Origin: Streptococcus iniae
Lineage (GTDB): Bacteria; Bacillota; Bacilli; Lactobacillales; Streptococcaceae
DNA: 64,000 nt
Direction: 5' to 3'
Assembly: GCF_030732225.1 (NCBI RefSeq)
Contig: NZ_CP132230.1
Coordinates: 524,001-588,000, forward strand
Both the position numbers and the translations under genes were made by a program. Under the pieces are notes generated by a model. It saw only the letters and a program-made list of their open reading frames with translations. It did not search any database and was not told the origin of the DNA. Below are positions 16,509 to 25,353 of this stretch, in pieces. Each line of letters opens with the position of its first letter. Position 1 is the stretch's first letter.

Positions 16509-17729
16509 ATGACAAATTCTGTAAGTTCTGTCACAGATAAGAAGTATAATATTGCTGCTTTCTTTTCTGGTGTTGGTGGAATTGAGTTAGGTTTTGAACA
16601 AACCGGCGAGTTCAGAGTGGTGTATGCCAATGAATTTGATAAAAATGCTAGGAAAACCTATGCATTAAACTACCCGGATACTTTTTTAGATAGTCGTGAT
16701 ATTCACGCTGTGGATCCAGATGAAATTCCATCTGAAACTGTGGATCTTATTGTTGGAGGTTTCCCTTGCCAAGCTTTTTCTATTGCAGGTTATCGTAAAG
16801 GCTTTGAAGATGAGCGTGGTGACTTGTTTTTTGAATTGCTTCGAATGATCAAAGTGAAAAAACCAAGAGCTATTTTTATTGAGAATGTCAAAAATATGGT
16901 CGGTCACGACCATGGGAATACATTTAAAGTTATTCGTGAGGCTTTGACTGAGAATAATTATTTCATTAAATGGAAGGTTCTCAATGGGAAAGATTATGGG
17001 AATATTCCACAGAACCGTGAACGTATTTATATTGTCGGTTTTGATAATAAAGAAGCATTTGATTTATTTGAGTTTCCTGAGGAAATTCCATTAACCACTT
17101 CATTAAATGATATTATTGATTTTAGTGAAGAAAAAGATACAACATTCTATTATGGGGATGGCAAACAGCGCTTTTACTCGGATTTAAAGCTTGCCATGGA
17201 TCGTCAAGATACTGTGTATCAATGGCGTCGTCAATATGTTCGTGAAAATAAAAGTGGAGTAGTACCGACTTTAACTGCCAATATGGGTACTGGTGGGCAT
17301 AATGTCCCGTTAATTCTGACTGATAATGGTAAGATTAGAAAATTAACTCCTAAAGAAACCTTTAATGCTCAAGGATATCCTAAGGATTTCAAACTTCCAG
17401 ATGGATTAGCTAACAGTCACCTTTATAAGCAAGCTGGTAATAGTGTAGTGGTACCAGTCATTAAAAGGATTGCCAAAAATATTGCCTATGCTTTAAATCA
17501 TTCTAAGCATGCTGTTAAAGATAATCGCCAAGGAAATACTGCAATTATCTATACTAATATGAATGGTCCATTTGAGGGGGAGTCCTATGTGAAAGACTTT
17601 GTCAAAGAGCATGATGAAGCTATTTTAACAATAGACACTTATCAAGATGGATTAGGAATTCTCAACCATGAAGAATATTTACGTTTAGTAAAAAAACGTG
17701 GTAAAATGGAATTTTATTATATTCAATAA
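16509..17729 (+). CDS. C5-cytosine DNA methyltransferase
   Basis: Starting at the ATG at 16509 (GTAGGTG upstream), the protein has 406 residues. Motif I is FFSGVGGIELGF (18-29), the catalytic Pro-Cys-Gln is at 86-88 (Cys87), ENV is at 125-127, QNRERIYIVGF is motif VIII and QAGNSVVVPV is motif X. It methylates cytosine C5 in a specific site and so protects the host from the cognate endonuclease. A tail of about 65 residues (YTNMNGPFEGESYVKDF onward) follows motif X and is longer than usual. The recognition sequence cannot be read. The neighbours are a controller gene upstream and the split endonuclease gene downstream, separated from it by a terminator. Confidence 0.9.
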   Translation: MTNSVSSVTDKKYNIAAFFSGVGGIELGFEQTGEFRVVYANEFDKNARKTYALNYPDTFLDSRDIHAVDPDEIPSETVDLIVGGFPCQAFSIAGYRKGFEDERGDLFFELLRMIKVKKPRAIFIENVKNMVGHDHGNTFKVIREALTENNYFIKWKVLNGKDYGNIPQNRERIYIVGFDNKEAFDLFEFPEEIPLTTSLNDIIDFSEEKDTTFYYGDGKQRFYSDLKLAMDRQDTVYQWRRQYVRENKSGVVPTLTANMGTGGHNVPLILTDNGKIRKLTPKETFNAQGYPKDFKLPDGLANSHLYKQAGNSVVVPVIKRIAKNIAYALNHSKHAVKDNRQGNTAIIYTNMNGPFEGESYVKDFVKEHDEAILTIDTYQDGLGILNHEEYLRLVKKRGKMEFYYIQ

Positions 17730-17744
17730 CGAATAGTAGAGTAG

Positions 17745-17773
17745 GAAGACTAGTGATAAACTAGTCTTCTTTT
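17745..17773 (+). terminator. Terminator between methyltransferase and endonuclease genes
   Basis: GAAGACTAGT (17745-17754) pairs perfectly with ACTAGTCTTC (17760-17769) and is followed by TTTT. It separates the methyltransferase from the endonuclease gene. A TATACT right after it (17776-17781) could be a separate promoter for the endonuclease. Confidence 0.8.
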
Positions 17774-17807
17774 GATATACTATAGAAAAACAGATAATGG
17801 TGAAAAT

Positions 17808-18068
17808 ATGTGGGATAACTTAAAAAAGGAAGATAAAGAAAAATATAAGACCTTTATAACTAATTTTGCAAGCCTTAGTGAAGCTTTTTCGCAAAAAGCT
17901 GAGGTTGAAAATGAAACTTCAGCTACTGAGTATGTTGCGCCAATTATTAATTCAAAATTTCAAGAGACAGTCTTTCAAAAAGCGTTTAATGCAGTTGGTG
18001 AAGATATTTCAAACACCTCATATGATGCTTCTCTTGAAGTTGATGCTGATGTTATCCTTAAATCTTAG
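17808..18068 (+). pseudogene. Restriction endonuclease, N-terminal fragment (split by IS)
   Basis: From the ATG at 17808 the frame encodes 86 residues ending EVDADVILKS before a stop provided at the IS boundary. The frame resumes on the far side of the IS at 19266 as PHAKHKYLVGIKSFG. Joining the two gives VDADVILK-PHAKHKYLVGIK, which looks like the D...(E/G)xK part of a PD-(D/E)XK nuclease core. Its place directly after a C5 methyltransferase supports a cognate type II endonuclease. As it stands the gene is broken. The in-frame TTG at 17772 lies in the terminator and is not used as start. Confidence 0.72.
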
Positions 18069-18104
18069 AGTCACTATTGTATAATTTAGACAAAGGACAA
18101 AAAC

Positions 18105-18365
18105 ATGAAAAAACGCTACTCAAAAGAATTTAAAGAAACCCTTATCGCCTTCTATCATTCTGGTCAATCCGTCACCCAGCTGTCTAAAGAATACGACGTG
18201 GCCCCTGCAACAATTTATAAATGGATAGACCTCTACTCTAAATCTAATGAAAGCTCCGTCTCTAAAGCTGATTTTCTAGAATTAAAAAGACAACTGGCTA
18301 AAGTTAAGGAAGAACGAGACATCTTAAAAAAAGTATTGACCATATTCGCCGAGAAAAAGAAGTGA
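18105..18365 (+). CDS. IS3-family transposase orfA
   Basis: The 86-residue protein has the HTH_Tnp_1 domain (KKRYSKEFKETLIAFYHSGQ, then TIYKWIDLY) and a C-terminal leucine-zipper helix (ELKRQLAKVKEERDILKK). It binds the IS ends and is normally fused to OrfB by -1 frameshifting at the A-rich run near its 3' end (around 18352-18360). It looks intact. Confidence 0.88.
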   Translation: MKKRYSKEFKETLIAFYHSGQSVTQLSKEYDVAPATIYKWIDLYSKSNESSVSKADFLELKRQLAKVKEERDILKKVLTIFAEKKK

Positions 18366-19216
18366 GTGCTGCGGATATGGCTCAAACCATACAAACTTTA
18401 GCACTCAATGTCAGACTAAGCTGTCAACTCCTTGATGTTCCTGAATCAAGTTATTATGAACGGATTAACCGACATCCATCTAAAACTCAATTAAGGAGAC
18501 AATACCTGTCACTCAAAATTTCTCAACTCTTCAATGCTAACCGAGGAATCTATGGTGCTCCTAAAATTCATCATCTTCTATTTAAACAAGGGGAAAAAGT
18601 CGGGTTAAAACTGGTACAGAAGCTAATGAAGCAACTTCAACTCAAGTCTGTAGTCATTAAGAAATTTAAGCCTGGATACTCACTAAGTGATCACATCAAT
18701 CGAAAAAATCTCATACAGACTGAACCTACAAAGAAAAATAAGGTTTGGTCAACCGACATTACTTATATTCCTACTCAACAAGGATGGGCTTATCTCTCAA
18801 CCATTATGGATCGTTATACTAAAAAAGTCATTGCTTGGGATTTGGGCAAGCGAATGACTGTAGAATTAGTGCAAAGAACTTTAAATAAGGCCATTAAATC
18901 ACAAGACTATCCAGAAGCTGTTATTCTTCATTCTGACCAAGGAAGCCAGTATACGAGTCTAGAGTATGAAGAGTTGCTTAAGTATTATGGGATGACTCAC
19001 TCTTTCAGTCGAAGGGGATACCCTTATCATAATGCCAGTCTTGAATCTTGGCATGGACATTTAAAAAGAGAGTGGGTGTATCAATTTAAATATAAGAACT
19101 TTGAAGAAGCCTATCAGAGTATTTTCTGGTACATCGAAGCCTTTTATAATTCAAAACGAATCCATCAAAGTTTAGGGTATCTTACACCTAATCAATTTGA
19201 AAAGGTAAGTGCTTAA
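18362..19216 (+). CDS. IS3-family transposase orfB (DDE integrase)
   Basis: The 284-residue protein overlaps orfA by 4 bp in the -1 frame. It has the HTH_21 segment (NRGIYGAPKIHHLL) and an rve core with catalytic residues in WSTDITYI, LHSDQGSQYTS and the late ASLESWHGHLKRE, so D-D-E is complete. It ends with the usual YNSKRIHQSLGYLTP. The element appears competent for transposition. Confidence 0.9.
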   Translation: MSAADMAQTIQTLALNVRLSCQLLDVPESSYYERINRHPSKTQLRRQYLSLKISQLFNANRGIYGAPKIHHLLFKQGEKVGLKLVQKLMKQLQLKSVVIKKFKPGYSLSDHINRKNLIQTEPTKKNKVWSTDITYIPTQQGWAYLSTIMDRYTKKVIAWDLGKRMTVELVQRTLNKAIKSQDYPEAVILHSDQGSQYTSLEYEELLKYYGMTHSFSRRGYPYHNASLESWHGHLKREWVYQFKYKNFEEAYQSIFWYIEAFYNSKRIHQSLGYLTPNQFEKVSA

Positions 19217-19265
19217 AATAAATAGATTAAAATTCTACGTTTGTTACTCTAAAAACTTGACTTAA

Positions 19266-20621
19266 CCTCATGCAAAGCATAAATATCTAGTTGGAATTAA
19301 ATCATTTGGCATTAATTCAGGAGATCAAAAAGTTGCTCAATTCAAAAAGAATTCTCAATATTGGAGTGATATCCTAGGTGAAATAGACTTTAATGCCAAA
19401 TGTTCCATTGATAAAGAATCGGCCGACAAAATGAATCATAATCTTTATAATAAACTAGCGATGGAGATCTCAAGGTTAAGGAATCAGAGAATAGAATCCT
19501 CTAAAGCACAGTTAAAAGGGTTTAGATATGAAGATGTTGTTGTAGAATCTGTCTATCATGTACTAATGCCAACATCAAAGAAAAGTAGACCTCAAATATA
19601 TGTGGGTGAGACCACTTACCTACCTATTGATATTGATAAAATTCAAATTTTAGGGGCTACAAATTTTAAAAATCCAACTAATTTTAGATTTACTGATGGA
19701 AATCATGTATATAAATATACATCTGCTGATAGCCAGCTTCATATGACTTTTAATAATAAAGATATTGTAGTTGATACTTGGGATGTCAATTATATAGAGG
19801 ATCCATTTTATTTATTTGAAAATCTCCATCAAATTTCATTAATGCCTAAATCTGATGAAATTGAACAAACAGTATCGTGGATGATTGCAAATAAAAATAA
19901 TGAGGTTGAAGCTAGTTCAGGATTTAATGGCTTTAATGGGGGATCAAAATTATCTAGAAAAGATAATTATAGAGAAAAACGCATCGAAGCCCTCATTAAA
20001 AAATATAGTCAGGATTTTACTTTAGAACAATTAGATTTTATTGAAAACGAATTAACTAGATTGTTGATTCCAAAATATCGAACAGATGATGAAACAAAAT
20101 TAATGCGTCAAATTAGAAAAGACTTCATTCAAAAGATTGAAGAATTTGAAGATGAGTGTTTGATAAAGGAGGTTGAAAATTTAATCTATCGCGATTCTAA
20201 TGAAATTTATATTCCTATTCCAGATTCTAGAAGGTTTCATACAGACTTTCCAGATTTCTTTGGTCCTTCAATTGGCACTTTTATGAATGGAGGAAGAAAA
20301 TTAGCCCTTGATAAGGCTAAAAGAACCTTTATCTTACGTTTTATTCCTTCAGGTGATGAAATTGAAGCATATATCAATCAAGAAAATGGGAAAGCAATTC
20401 AATCTACAAAACATCAGGGAATCTTAGGGGAATGGATTATTAAAGAAGTTTTTCAACTAAAAAACAGGGAACAATTAACTTATGATAAATTAGTTGAATT
20501 GCAGATAAATGCTATACGACTTACTAAGTATAGAAATTCAGAAGTTATAGGAATCGAGTTTACATGGATTGATTCAGAAAATCCTCCGGAAGATTCTATT
20601 GGTTGGGTTTCTAAAAGATAA
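19266..20621 (+). pseudogene. Restriction endonuclease, C-terminal fragment (split by IS)
   Basis: The open frame resumes at CCT (19266) after an in-frame stop inside the IS-disturbed stretch and runs about 450 codons. It begins PHAKHKYLVGIKSFG and includes FKKNSQYWSDILGEIDF. No start with a good ribosome binding site precedes this part; the first internal ATG is at 19431. It is the missing bulk of the endonuclease whose first 84 residues lie before the IS. The later part is soluble and charged, and I recognise no other domain. The reconstructed protein would be about 535 residues, large for a simple type II enzyme. Confidence 0.7.
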
Positions 20622-20649
20622 AACTAGATCTGTGTGCTCCACCCCATCA

Positions 20650-20678
20650 TTTACTTTCTTTCTTCTGCTTGTTATAAT
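20650..20678 (+). promoter_or_regulatory. Promoter of the two-component system
   Basis: TTTACT (20650-20655) and TATAAT (20673-20678), 17-bp spacer. Transcription should start near 20685, just before the hairpin at 20693. Confidence 0.65.
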
Positions 20679-20692
20679 GTAGTCACTATTTT

Positions 20693-20716
20693 AAAAGCAT
20701 GCTAGCATGCTTTTTT
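20693..20716 (+). terminator. Terminator-like hairpin in the kinase leader
   Basis: AAAAGCATGC (20693-20702) pairs with GCATGCTTTT, followed by further T. It lies between the promoter and the kinase start. It may end transcripts from the island or act as an attenuator of the kinase operon. Confidence 0.6.
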
Positions 20717-20737
20717 GTGTGGAAAGGTGGGCTTATT

Positions 20738-22402
20738 TTGGGTGATCGGATTGGTTTAGTTCCTTTTAAGGAGAAGTTGCGTGGTGAGGTTTTGCGTGGT
20801 TTTCAAAAGGCAGCTATTTTTATTGGATTGAGTTCTTTCTTGGTTTTGACGGCCTTTATTTTTTTGGTGCAATTTAGCCAATTGGTTGAGGGACGTCGGA
20901 CCATAGTCACTTACTTTGAAGGGATTAATCTTAAGAGTGATCAAATCTTTGAGCATTTGGAAAGGCGAGGGATCGAGAAGTTTTTGGCTGGTCGTTTGGA
21001 AGAGCGCGAGATGTTTCGGCAGATTTATCAAGAAACAGGTAAGCTCCCATTTCGCTCAGCCCTTTCTATTTATCAGCCAAATGGAGACTTGCTTTTATCA
21101 ACAAAATTGCCTAATCGTGATGGTTTAAGCGACGACTCTTATGTTAAAATTGCTTTGAAAAATATTAAAGAGGCATCTGAATACCGGATTAGCAAAGATT
21201 ATCAGGGGAACCGATATTTACTTAAAATCAAGCCTATCTTAAAGAACAAACGAGCGATTGGTTATTTGGTTCTCTATCTAGATGGTAATGATTTTGGTTC
21301 TGGTCTGAAATCAGATTCTACCCAATATATGATTACAGATACCTATCAAAATCTCTTTAGTTCAAACAGTGTCAGCACAAGTTCTCAGGTTCTTCAAAAA
21401 ATCGATGACAGCCAGTTGCTAGCTTTCATAACCATCAGAGATGGCAAGCTCTACCTCAATAACCACCTAAACCTCAGTGATCATCTGATCCTCTATTCTT
21501 ATATCTCAGTGGTGCCTCTGTCTTATTTGATAGGGTTTACCTGCTTATTTGCTCTTGTCATTATGCTTATTCTTATGATTTTGGCCAGACGCTTGTCCAA
21601 TAGAATTGCCCTCCATAGTAGTGATAGTGTTGACCTTCTGGTTTTGGAATTGAACAGGATTGTCAATGGTTATAAAACGACTGTTGATGTAACTACTGAT
21701 GACGAATTTGGATACTTGGCAAGAAAAATCAATAGCGTTTTAGACACCCTTCACAGATTATTTAACCAGACCTTGAAGTCGGAAAAAGAAAAACTTGTTT
21801 TTCAACGTAAACTTTTAGAAGCTCAATTCAATCCTCATTTCCTCTATAATTCTTTGGAATCAATCAAGATTTTAATTGATATTGACCCTCAAAAAGCACA
21901 GCAGATGATTTTAGCTCTCAATAGGGTGTTAAGGTATAGTATTGCTTCTAATTGTGATGATGTTGCTTTAGCAGATGATTGCGACATTATTGAAGATTAT
22001 CTGACGGTCAATCAGATTCGCTTTAATGAACTGGATGTTCATTTGAATTATGCTAAGGATTTGGAGCACCTGATAATTCCCAAGCTCTTTTTACTGCCTT
22101 TAATTGAGAATGCTCTTAAATATGGTCTGCAAAATAGGCATGATTTAAGGCTTTCTATTAGGGTTTGGAGTGATGATCTAGCCATCTATTTTTCTATTTT
22201 TGATAATGGTCCGGGTTTTAGTGAGACATTTCGTCAACAGTTTTCGAATTATATTAAAGAAGGGGGCACTGAGCACGGTCTTGTGAATTCTTACAGTAGG
22301 TTAGCCATGTTATACCCTAGTGCAAAGATAAGGCTTTGCCATAGGGATCATATGCAGGGCGTAGAATTACAATTTGAAAGGAAACAAGCATGTTACGTAT
22401 GA
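20738..22402 (+). CDS. Sensor histidine kinase, YesM/LytS-like family
   Basis: With a TTG start at 20738 (AAAGGTGGG upstream), the protein has about 554 residues. An N-terminal membrane helix (AAIFIGLSSFLVLTAFIFLV) and a second near residue 275 (SYLIGFTCLFALVIMLILMI) flank an extracellular sensor domain of about 220 residues. A HAMP-like linker is followed by the His_kinase domain with the phospho-accepting His in EAQFNPHFLYNSLESI, then an HATPase_c domain with ENALKYG and DNGPGFS. It signals to the AraC-type regulator encoded next, which it overlaps by 13 bp. An upstream ATG at 20699 lies within a hairpin and is unlikely to be used. The ligand is probably the substrate of the adjacent ABC importer. 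Confidence 0.88.
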   Translation: MGDRIGLVPFKEKLRGEVLRGFQKAAIFIGLSSFLVLTAFIFLVQFSQLVEGRRTIVTYFEGINLKSDQIFEHLERRGIEKFLAGRLEEREMFRQIYQETGKLPFRSALSIYQPNGDLLLSTKLPNRDGLSDDSYVKIALKNIKEASEYRISKDYQGNRYLLKIKPILKNKRAIGYLVLYLDGNDFGSGLKSDSTQYMITDTYQNLFSSNSVSTSSQVLQKIDDSQLLAFITIRDGKLYLNNHLNLSDHLILYSYISVVPLSYLIGFTCLFALVIMLILMILARRLSNRIALHSSDSVDLLVLELNRIVNGYKTTVDVTTDDEFGYLARKINSVLDTLHRLFNQTLKSEKEKLVFQRKLLEAQFNPHFLYNSLESIKILIDIDPQKAQQMILALNRVLRYSIASNCDDVALADDCDIIEDYLTVNQIRFNELDVHLNYAKDLEHLIIPKLFLLPLIENALKYGLQNRHDLRLSIRVWSDDLAIYFSIFDNGPGFSETFRQQFSNYIKEGGTEHGLVNSYSRLAMLYPSAKIRLCHRDHMQGVELQFERKQACYV

Positions 22403-23160
22403 TTATCGTCGAAGACGAGCAATTGATAAGAGATTGGCTGGCTCAGGTTTTGGACTATGAGCAGTTAGGGATTGCGCTTTTGGCGACAGCAAGAGATGGG
22501 CAAGAAGGTTTGGACTTGATTAGGAACTGTGCGCCTGACATTGTTTTGACGGATATTATGATGCCTAGGATGACGGCTTTTGATATGTTTGAGGCGAGTA
22601 GGGATTTGACTTATGACAAGATTATTTTGTCTTCTTACAGTGATTTTGAGCATGCTAAGAGGGCTATGCGATATGGGGTTTCTAATTTTTTAGCTAAACC
22701 TCTTGATGTGGAAGAGCTAAGAGATACGCTTTGGCAGTTGTCATTGGACAAGAAACACCAGAACAATAAGTTGATGTCAATTCAAGAAGAAGTGGCTATT
22801 CCTGGGATTGAATTACCGCAGATTGATCATGAGAATTGGTCTGCTTTAGTGATTGAATACCTGCATCAAAACTACAATAAAGCTATCTCAACAGAGGAAA
22901 TTGCTAGAAACTTTGGTTACAGTGAGAGTTATTTGTATAAAAAAATCAAGGAAGAATTAGGCATTACTTTGAAGGACTATCTTAACCGTTATCGTGTAAA
23001 GAGGGCTATTCAGTTAATGCTTAGTGATTCGGACTCAAAGGTTTATGAGGTTGCACTTGCTGTTGGTTTTTCGGATTACAACTATTTTGGTAAAGTTTTT
23101 AGGCGTTACACAGGTTTGACCTTTACAGAATTTAAAGAGAATTTTACTCATAAAGGATAG
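22390..23160 (+). CDS. Response regulator, YesN/AraC family
   Basis: The 256-residue protein has a receiver domain (residues 1-120) with phosphorylation site Asp55 in DIVLTDIMMPRM, the acidic pair Glu8-Asp9 and Lys in LAKPLD. A short linker leads to a C-terminal AraC-type double helix-turn-helix (about 155-255), with SESYLYKKIKEELGITLKDY and the second helix region AVGFSDYNYFGKVFRRYTG. It would activate the neighbouring transport genes when phosphorylated by the kinase upstream. Its stop is about 70 bp from the binding-protein gene, the likely target. Confidence 0.92.
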   Translation: MLRMIIVEDEQLIRDWLAQVLDYEQLGIALLATARDGQEGLDLIRNCAPDIVLTDIMMPRMTAFDMFEASRDLTYDKIILSSYSDFEHAKRAMRYGVSNFLAKPLDVEELRDTLWQLSLDKKHQNNKLMSIQEEVAIPGIELPQIDHENWSALVIEYLHQNYNKAISTEEIARNFGYSESYLYKKIKEELGITLKDYLNRYRVKRAIQLMLSDSDSKVYEVALAVGFSDYNYFGKVFRRYTGLTFTEFKENFTHKG

Positions 23161-23173
23161 AATTTTCCTATAA

Positions 23174-23187
23174 ATAAAACGCTTTCT
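23174..23187 (+). promoter_or_regulatory. Possible cre site before the importer genes
   Basis: ATAAAACGCTTTCT carries the cre core AAAACGCTTTC but misses the outer TG and final A. It is 40 bp before the binding-protein start. Catabolite control would fit a sugar-phosphate importer better than an iron importer. Confidence 0.3.
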
Positions 23188-23228
23188 TTTATAAAATGGG
23201 GGTAATCAAAATATAAAGGAGCATGACA

Positions 23229-24263
23229 ATGCGTAACAAATTCTTTTCTTTACTCGTCGCTTCAACAACAGTTCTTAGTTTGGCGGCATGTGGATCAAAA
23301 CAAGAAGCTAAAAAAGAGGATAAGGGCAGTGATAAACTGGTTGTTTACTCTCCCAATTCAGAAGGCTTAATCAATGCGACAATTCCAGCTTTTGAGGAAA
23401 AATATGGGGTTAAGGTTGAATTGATCCAAGCAGGTACTGGGGAACTCTTTAAAAAAGTTGAGAGTGAAGCAAGTAAACCAGTTGCTGATATTGTCTTTGG
23501 AGGTTCTTATACTCAGTATGCTCAACATCCTAGTTTATTTGAAAAATACACTGCAAAAGATAATGACAAGGTGATTAAGGATTATCAAAATACAACTGGC
23601 TATTCAACACCATACACCTTAGATGGTTCTGTTTTGATTGTTAATCCTGATTTGACAAAAGGCATGAAGATTAAAGGTTACAAAGATTTATTGAACCCTG
23701 AGTTGAAAGGCAAGATTGCAACAGCAGACCCTGCTAACTCATCAAGTGCTTTTGCACAATTAACTAATATTTTACTTGCTAATGGTGGTTACGATAAAGA
23801 CCAATCATGGTCTTATGTCAAAGACTTATTTACCTTGGTAGATGGTAAAATTAATTCAAGTTCTTCAAATGTTTACAAATCTGTAGCTGATGGTGAAATG
23901 GCTGTTGGTTTGTCCTATGAAGACCCAAGTGTTAAATTATTAAATGATGGAGCTAATATTAAGGTTATTTACCCAGAAGAAGGATCAGTCTTCTTACCTG
24001 CAAGTGCAGCAATCATTAAAAATGCTCCAAATAAATCAAATGCTCAAAAATTCATTGATTTTATTGTCTCTAAAGAAGCTCAAGATGCTCTTGGAACAGA
24101 AACAACTAACAGACCTGTTCGTAAAGATGCTAAAGTTAGCAAAAACATGAAATCATTGAAAGACATTAAGACTATTACGGAAGACTATGATTATGTCATT
24201 AAACATAAAGAAGATATTGTAAAACACTACAGTGACATCTTTGTTGATCTTCAATCAAAATAG
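23229..24263 (+). CDS. ABC importer substrate-binding lipoprotein (FbpA/AfuA type)
   Basis: The ATG at 23229 is chosen because AAAGGAG lies 7 nt upstream. The signal peptide ends with the lipobox LSLAAC, giving a lipid-anchored receptor of about 320 residues. The fold is the type 2 periplasmic binding protein of the Fe(3+)/AfuA/2-aminoethylphosphonate class: LVVYSPNSEGLINATIPAF at the start, then ADIVFGGSYTQY and ANSSSAFAQ, and a late SKEAQDALG. Related proteins bind iron or hexose phosphates. The two tyrosines that bind iron in FbpA are not evident near the C-terminus, so a phosphorylated sugar is plausible. It is co-located with a YesMN two-component system, an ATPase and a fused permease. 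Confidence 0.85.
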   Translation: MRNKFFSLLVASTTVLSLAACGSKQEAKKEDKGSDKLVVYSPNSEGLINATIPAFEEKYGVKVELIQAGTGELFKKVESEASKPVADIVFGGSYTQYAQHPSLFEKYTAKDNDKVIKDYQNTTGYSTPYTLDGSVLIVNPDLTKGMKIKGYKDLLNPELKGKIATADPANSSSAFAQLTNILLANGGYDKDQSWSYVKDLFTLVDGKINSSSSNVYKSVADGEMAVGLSYEDPSVKLLNDGANIKVIYPEEGSVFLPASAAIIKNAPNKSNAQKFIDFIVSKEAQDALGTETTNRPVRKDAKVSKNMKSLKDIKTITEDYDYVIKHKEDIVKHYSDIFVDLQSK

Positions 24264-24273
24264 GAGGTTATAG

Positions 24274-25353
24274 ATGAGTCAGATTACCATCAAAAATGCT
24301 AAAAAAATCTATCATGACACACCTGTTATTGAAAACCTTAATGTGACCATTCCTGACGGTAGCCTATTTACCCTACTTGGTCCATCAGGCTGTGGTAAAA
24401 CAACACTTTTGCGAATGATTGCTGGTTTTAACTCTATTGAGGGTGGCGACTTTTACTTCGGTCAAGAACGCATTAACCAGATGGAACCGAGTCGCCGTAA
24501 TATCGGTATGGTTTTCCAAAATTATGCCATTTTCCCTCATTTGTCTGTTAAAGACAATGTGGCCTTTGGTTTAAAACAGCGTCGCATTCCAAAAGCAGAA
24601 TTAGAAGAACGTGTCGCTAAATACCTGAAATTAATGCAGATTGACCAATTTAAAGATAGAAAACCAGAAAATCTTAGTGGTGGGCAACAGCAGCGTGTCG
24701 CTTTGGCGCGTGCTTTAGCTATTAGTCCAGATGTTCTTTTGATGGATGAGCCCCTAAGTAATTTGGATGCCAAACTAAGAATTGATATGCGTCAAGCCAT
24801 TAAAGAAATTCAAAAAGAAGTTGGAATTACAACGGTTTATGTTACCCATGATCAAGAAGAAGCTATGGCTATTTCAGATCAGATTGCAGTTATGTACTTG
24901 GGTGAAATTCAACAAATTGGCAAACCAAAGGAACTTTATCACCGTCCAAGCAATGAGTTTGTAGCCACCTTTATTGGCAGAACAAACATCATTCCTGCTC
25001 AGCTATTACACGATAGTGGACAAGCCTATCTTCAATTTTTAGACGGATTTAGAATCTCCTATCCGGCTCTTAACCACCTTGAAGATCAAGAAGTCCGCGT
25101 CAGCATTAGGCCGGAAGAGTTTGTTCGAAGTGTTGATGGCCCTATTGAGGCTGTGATTAAAGATAGCACTTATTTGGGGCTAAATACAGAATATATTCTT
25201 GAAACTGGCTTCGCTGATAGAATTCAAGTGACTGAAGAATCCACTTTGGATGAAGATTTTGGGGCAGGAGATAAGATTCGATTAGCTATCAATACGCAAA
25301 AAATAAATGTTTTCACAGCGGATGGTAAGGTGAACTTGTTGGAGGGTAACTAG
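24274..25353 (+). CDS. ABC importer ATP-binding protein (FbpC/PotA type)
   Basis: The 359-residue ATPase has Walker A GPSGCGKTT (residues about 34-42), Q-loop FQNYAIFPH, signature LSGGQQQRVALARA, Walker B VLLMDEP and the D-loop SNLDAKLR, followed by the H-loop VTHDQEEA. A C-terminal TOBE domain of about 110 residues follows, as in MalK/PotA/FbpC importers. It powers uptake through the fused permease encoded 1 bp downstream, with the binding protein encoded 10 bp upstream. A GGAGG site serves the ATG at 24274. Confidence 0.93.
   Translation: MSQITIKNAKKIYHDTPVIENLNVTIPDGSLFTLLGPSGCGKTTLLRMIAGFNSIEGGDFYFGQERINQMEPSRRNIGMVFQNYAIFPHLSVKDNVAFGLKQRRIPKAELEERVAKYLKLMQIDQFKDRKPENLSGGQQQRVALARALAISPDVLLMDEPLSNLDAKLRIDMRQAIKEIQKEVGITTVYVTHDQEEAMAISDQIAVMYLGEIQQIGKPKELYHRPSNEFVATFIGRTNIIPAQLLHDSGQAYLQFLDGFRISYPALNHLEDQEVRVSIRPEEFVRSVDGPIEAVIKDSTYLGLNTEYILETGFADRIQVTEESTLDEDFGAGDKIRLAINTQKINVFTADGKVNLLEGN

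Larger units (their letters stand above)
18066..19251 (+). mobile_element. IS3-family insertion sequence (second, different element)
   Basis: About 1.19 kb with imperfect inverted repeats starting TAGAGTCAC (18066) and ending GTTACTCTA (19251), carrying overlapping orfA and orfB. Its proteins differ clearly from the first IS3-family element in the window. Reconstruction of the host frame suggests the disturbed region extends to about 19265. No clean target duplication is visible. Confidence 0.8.
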
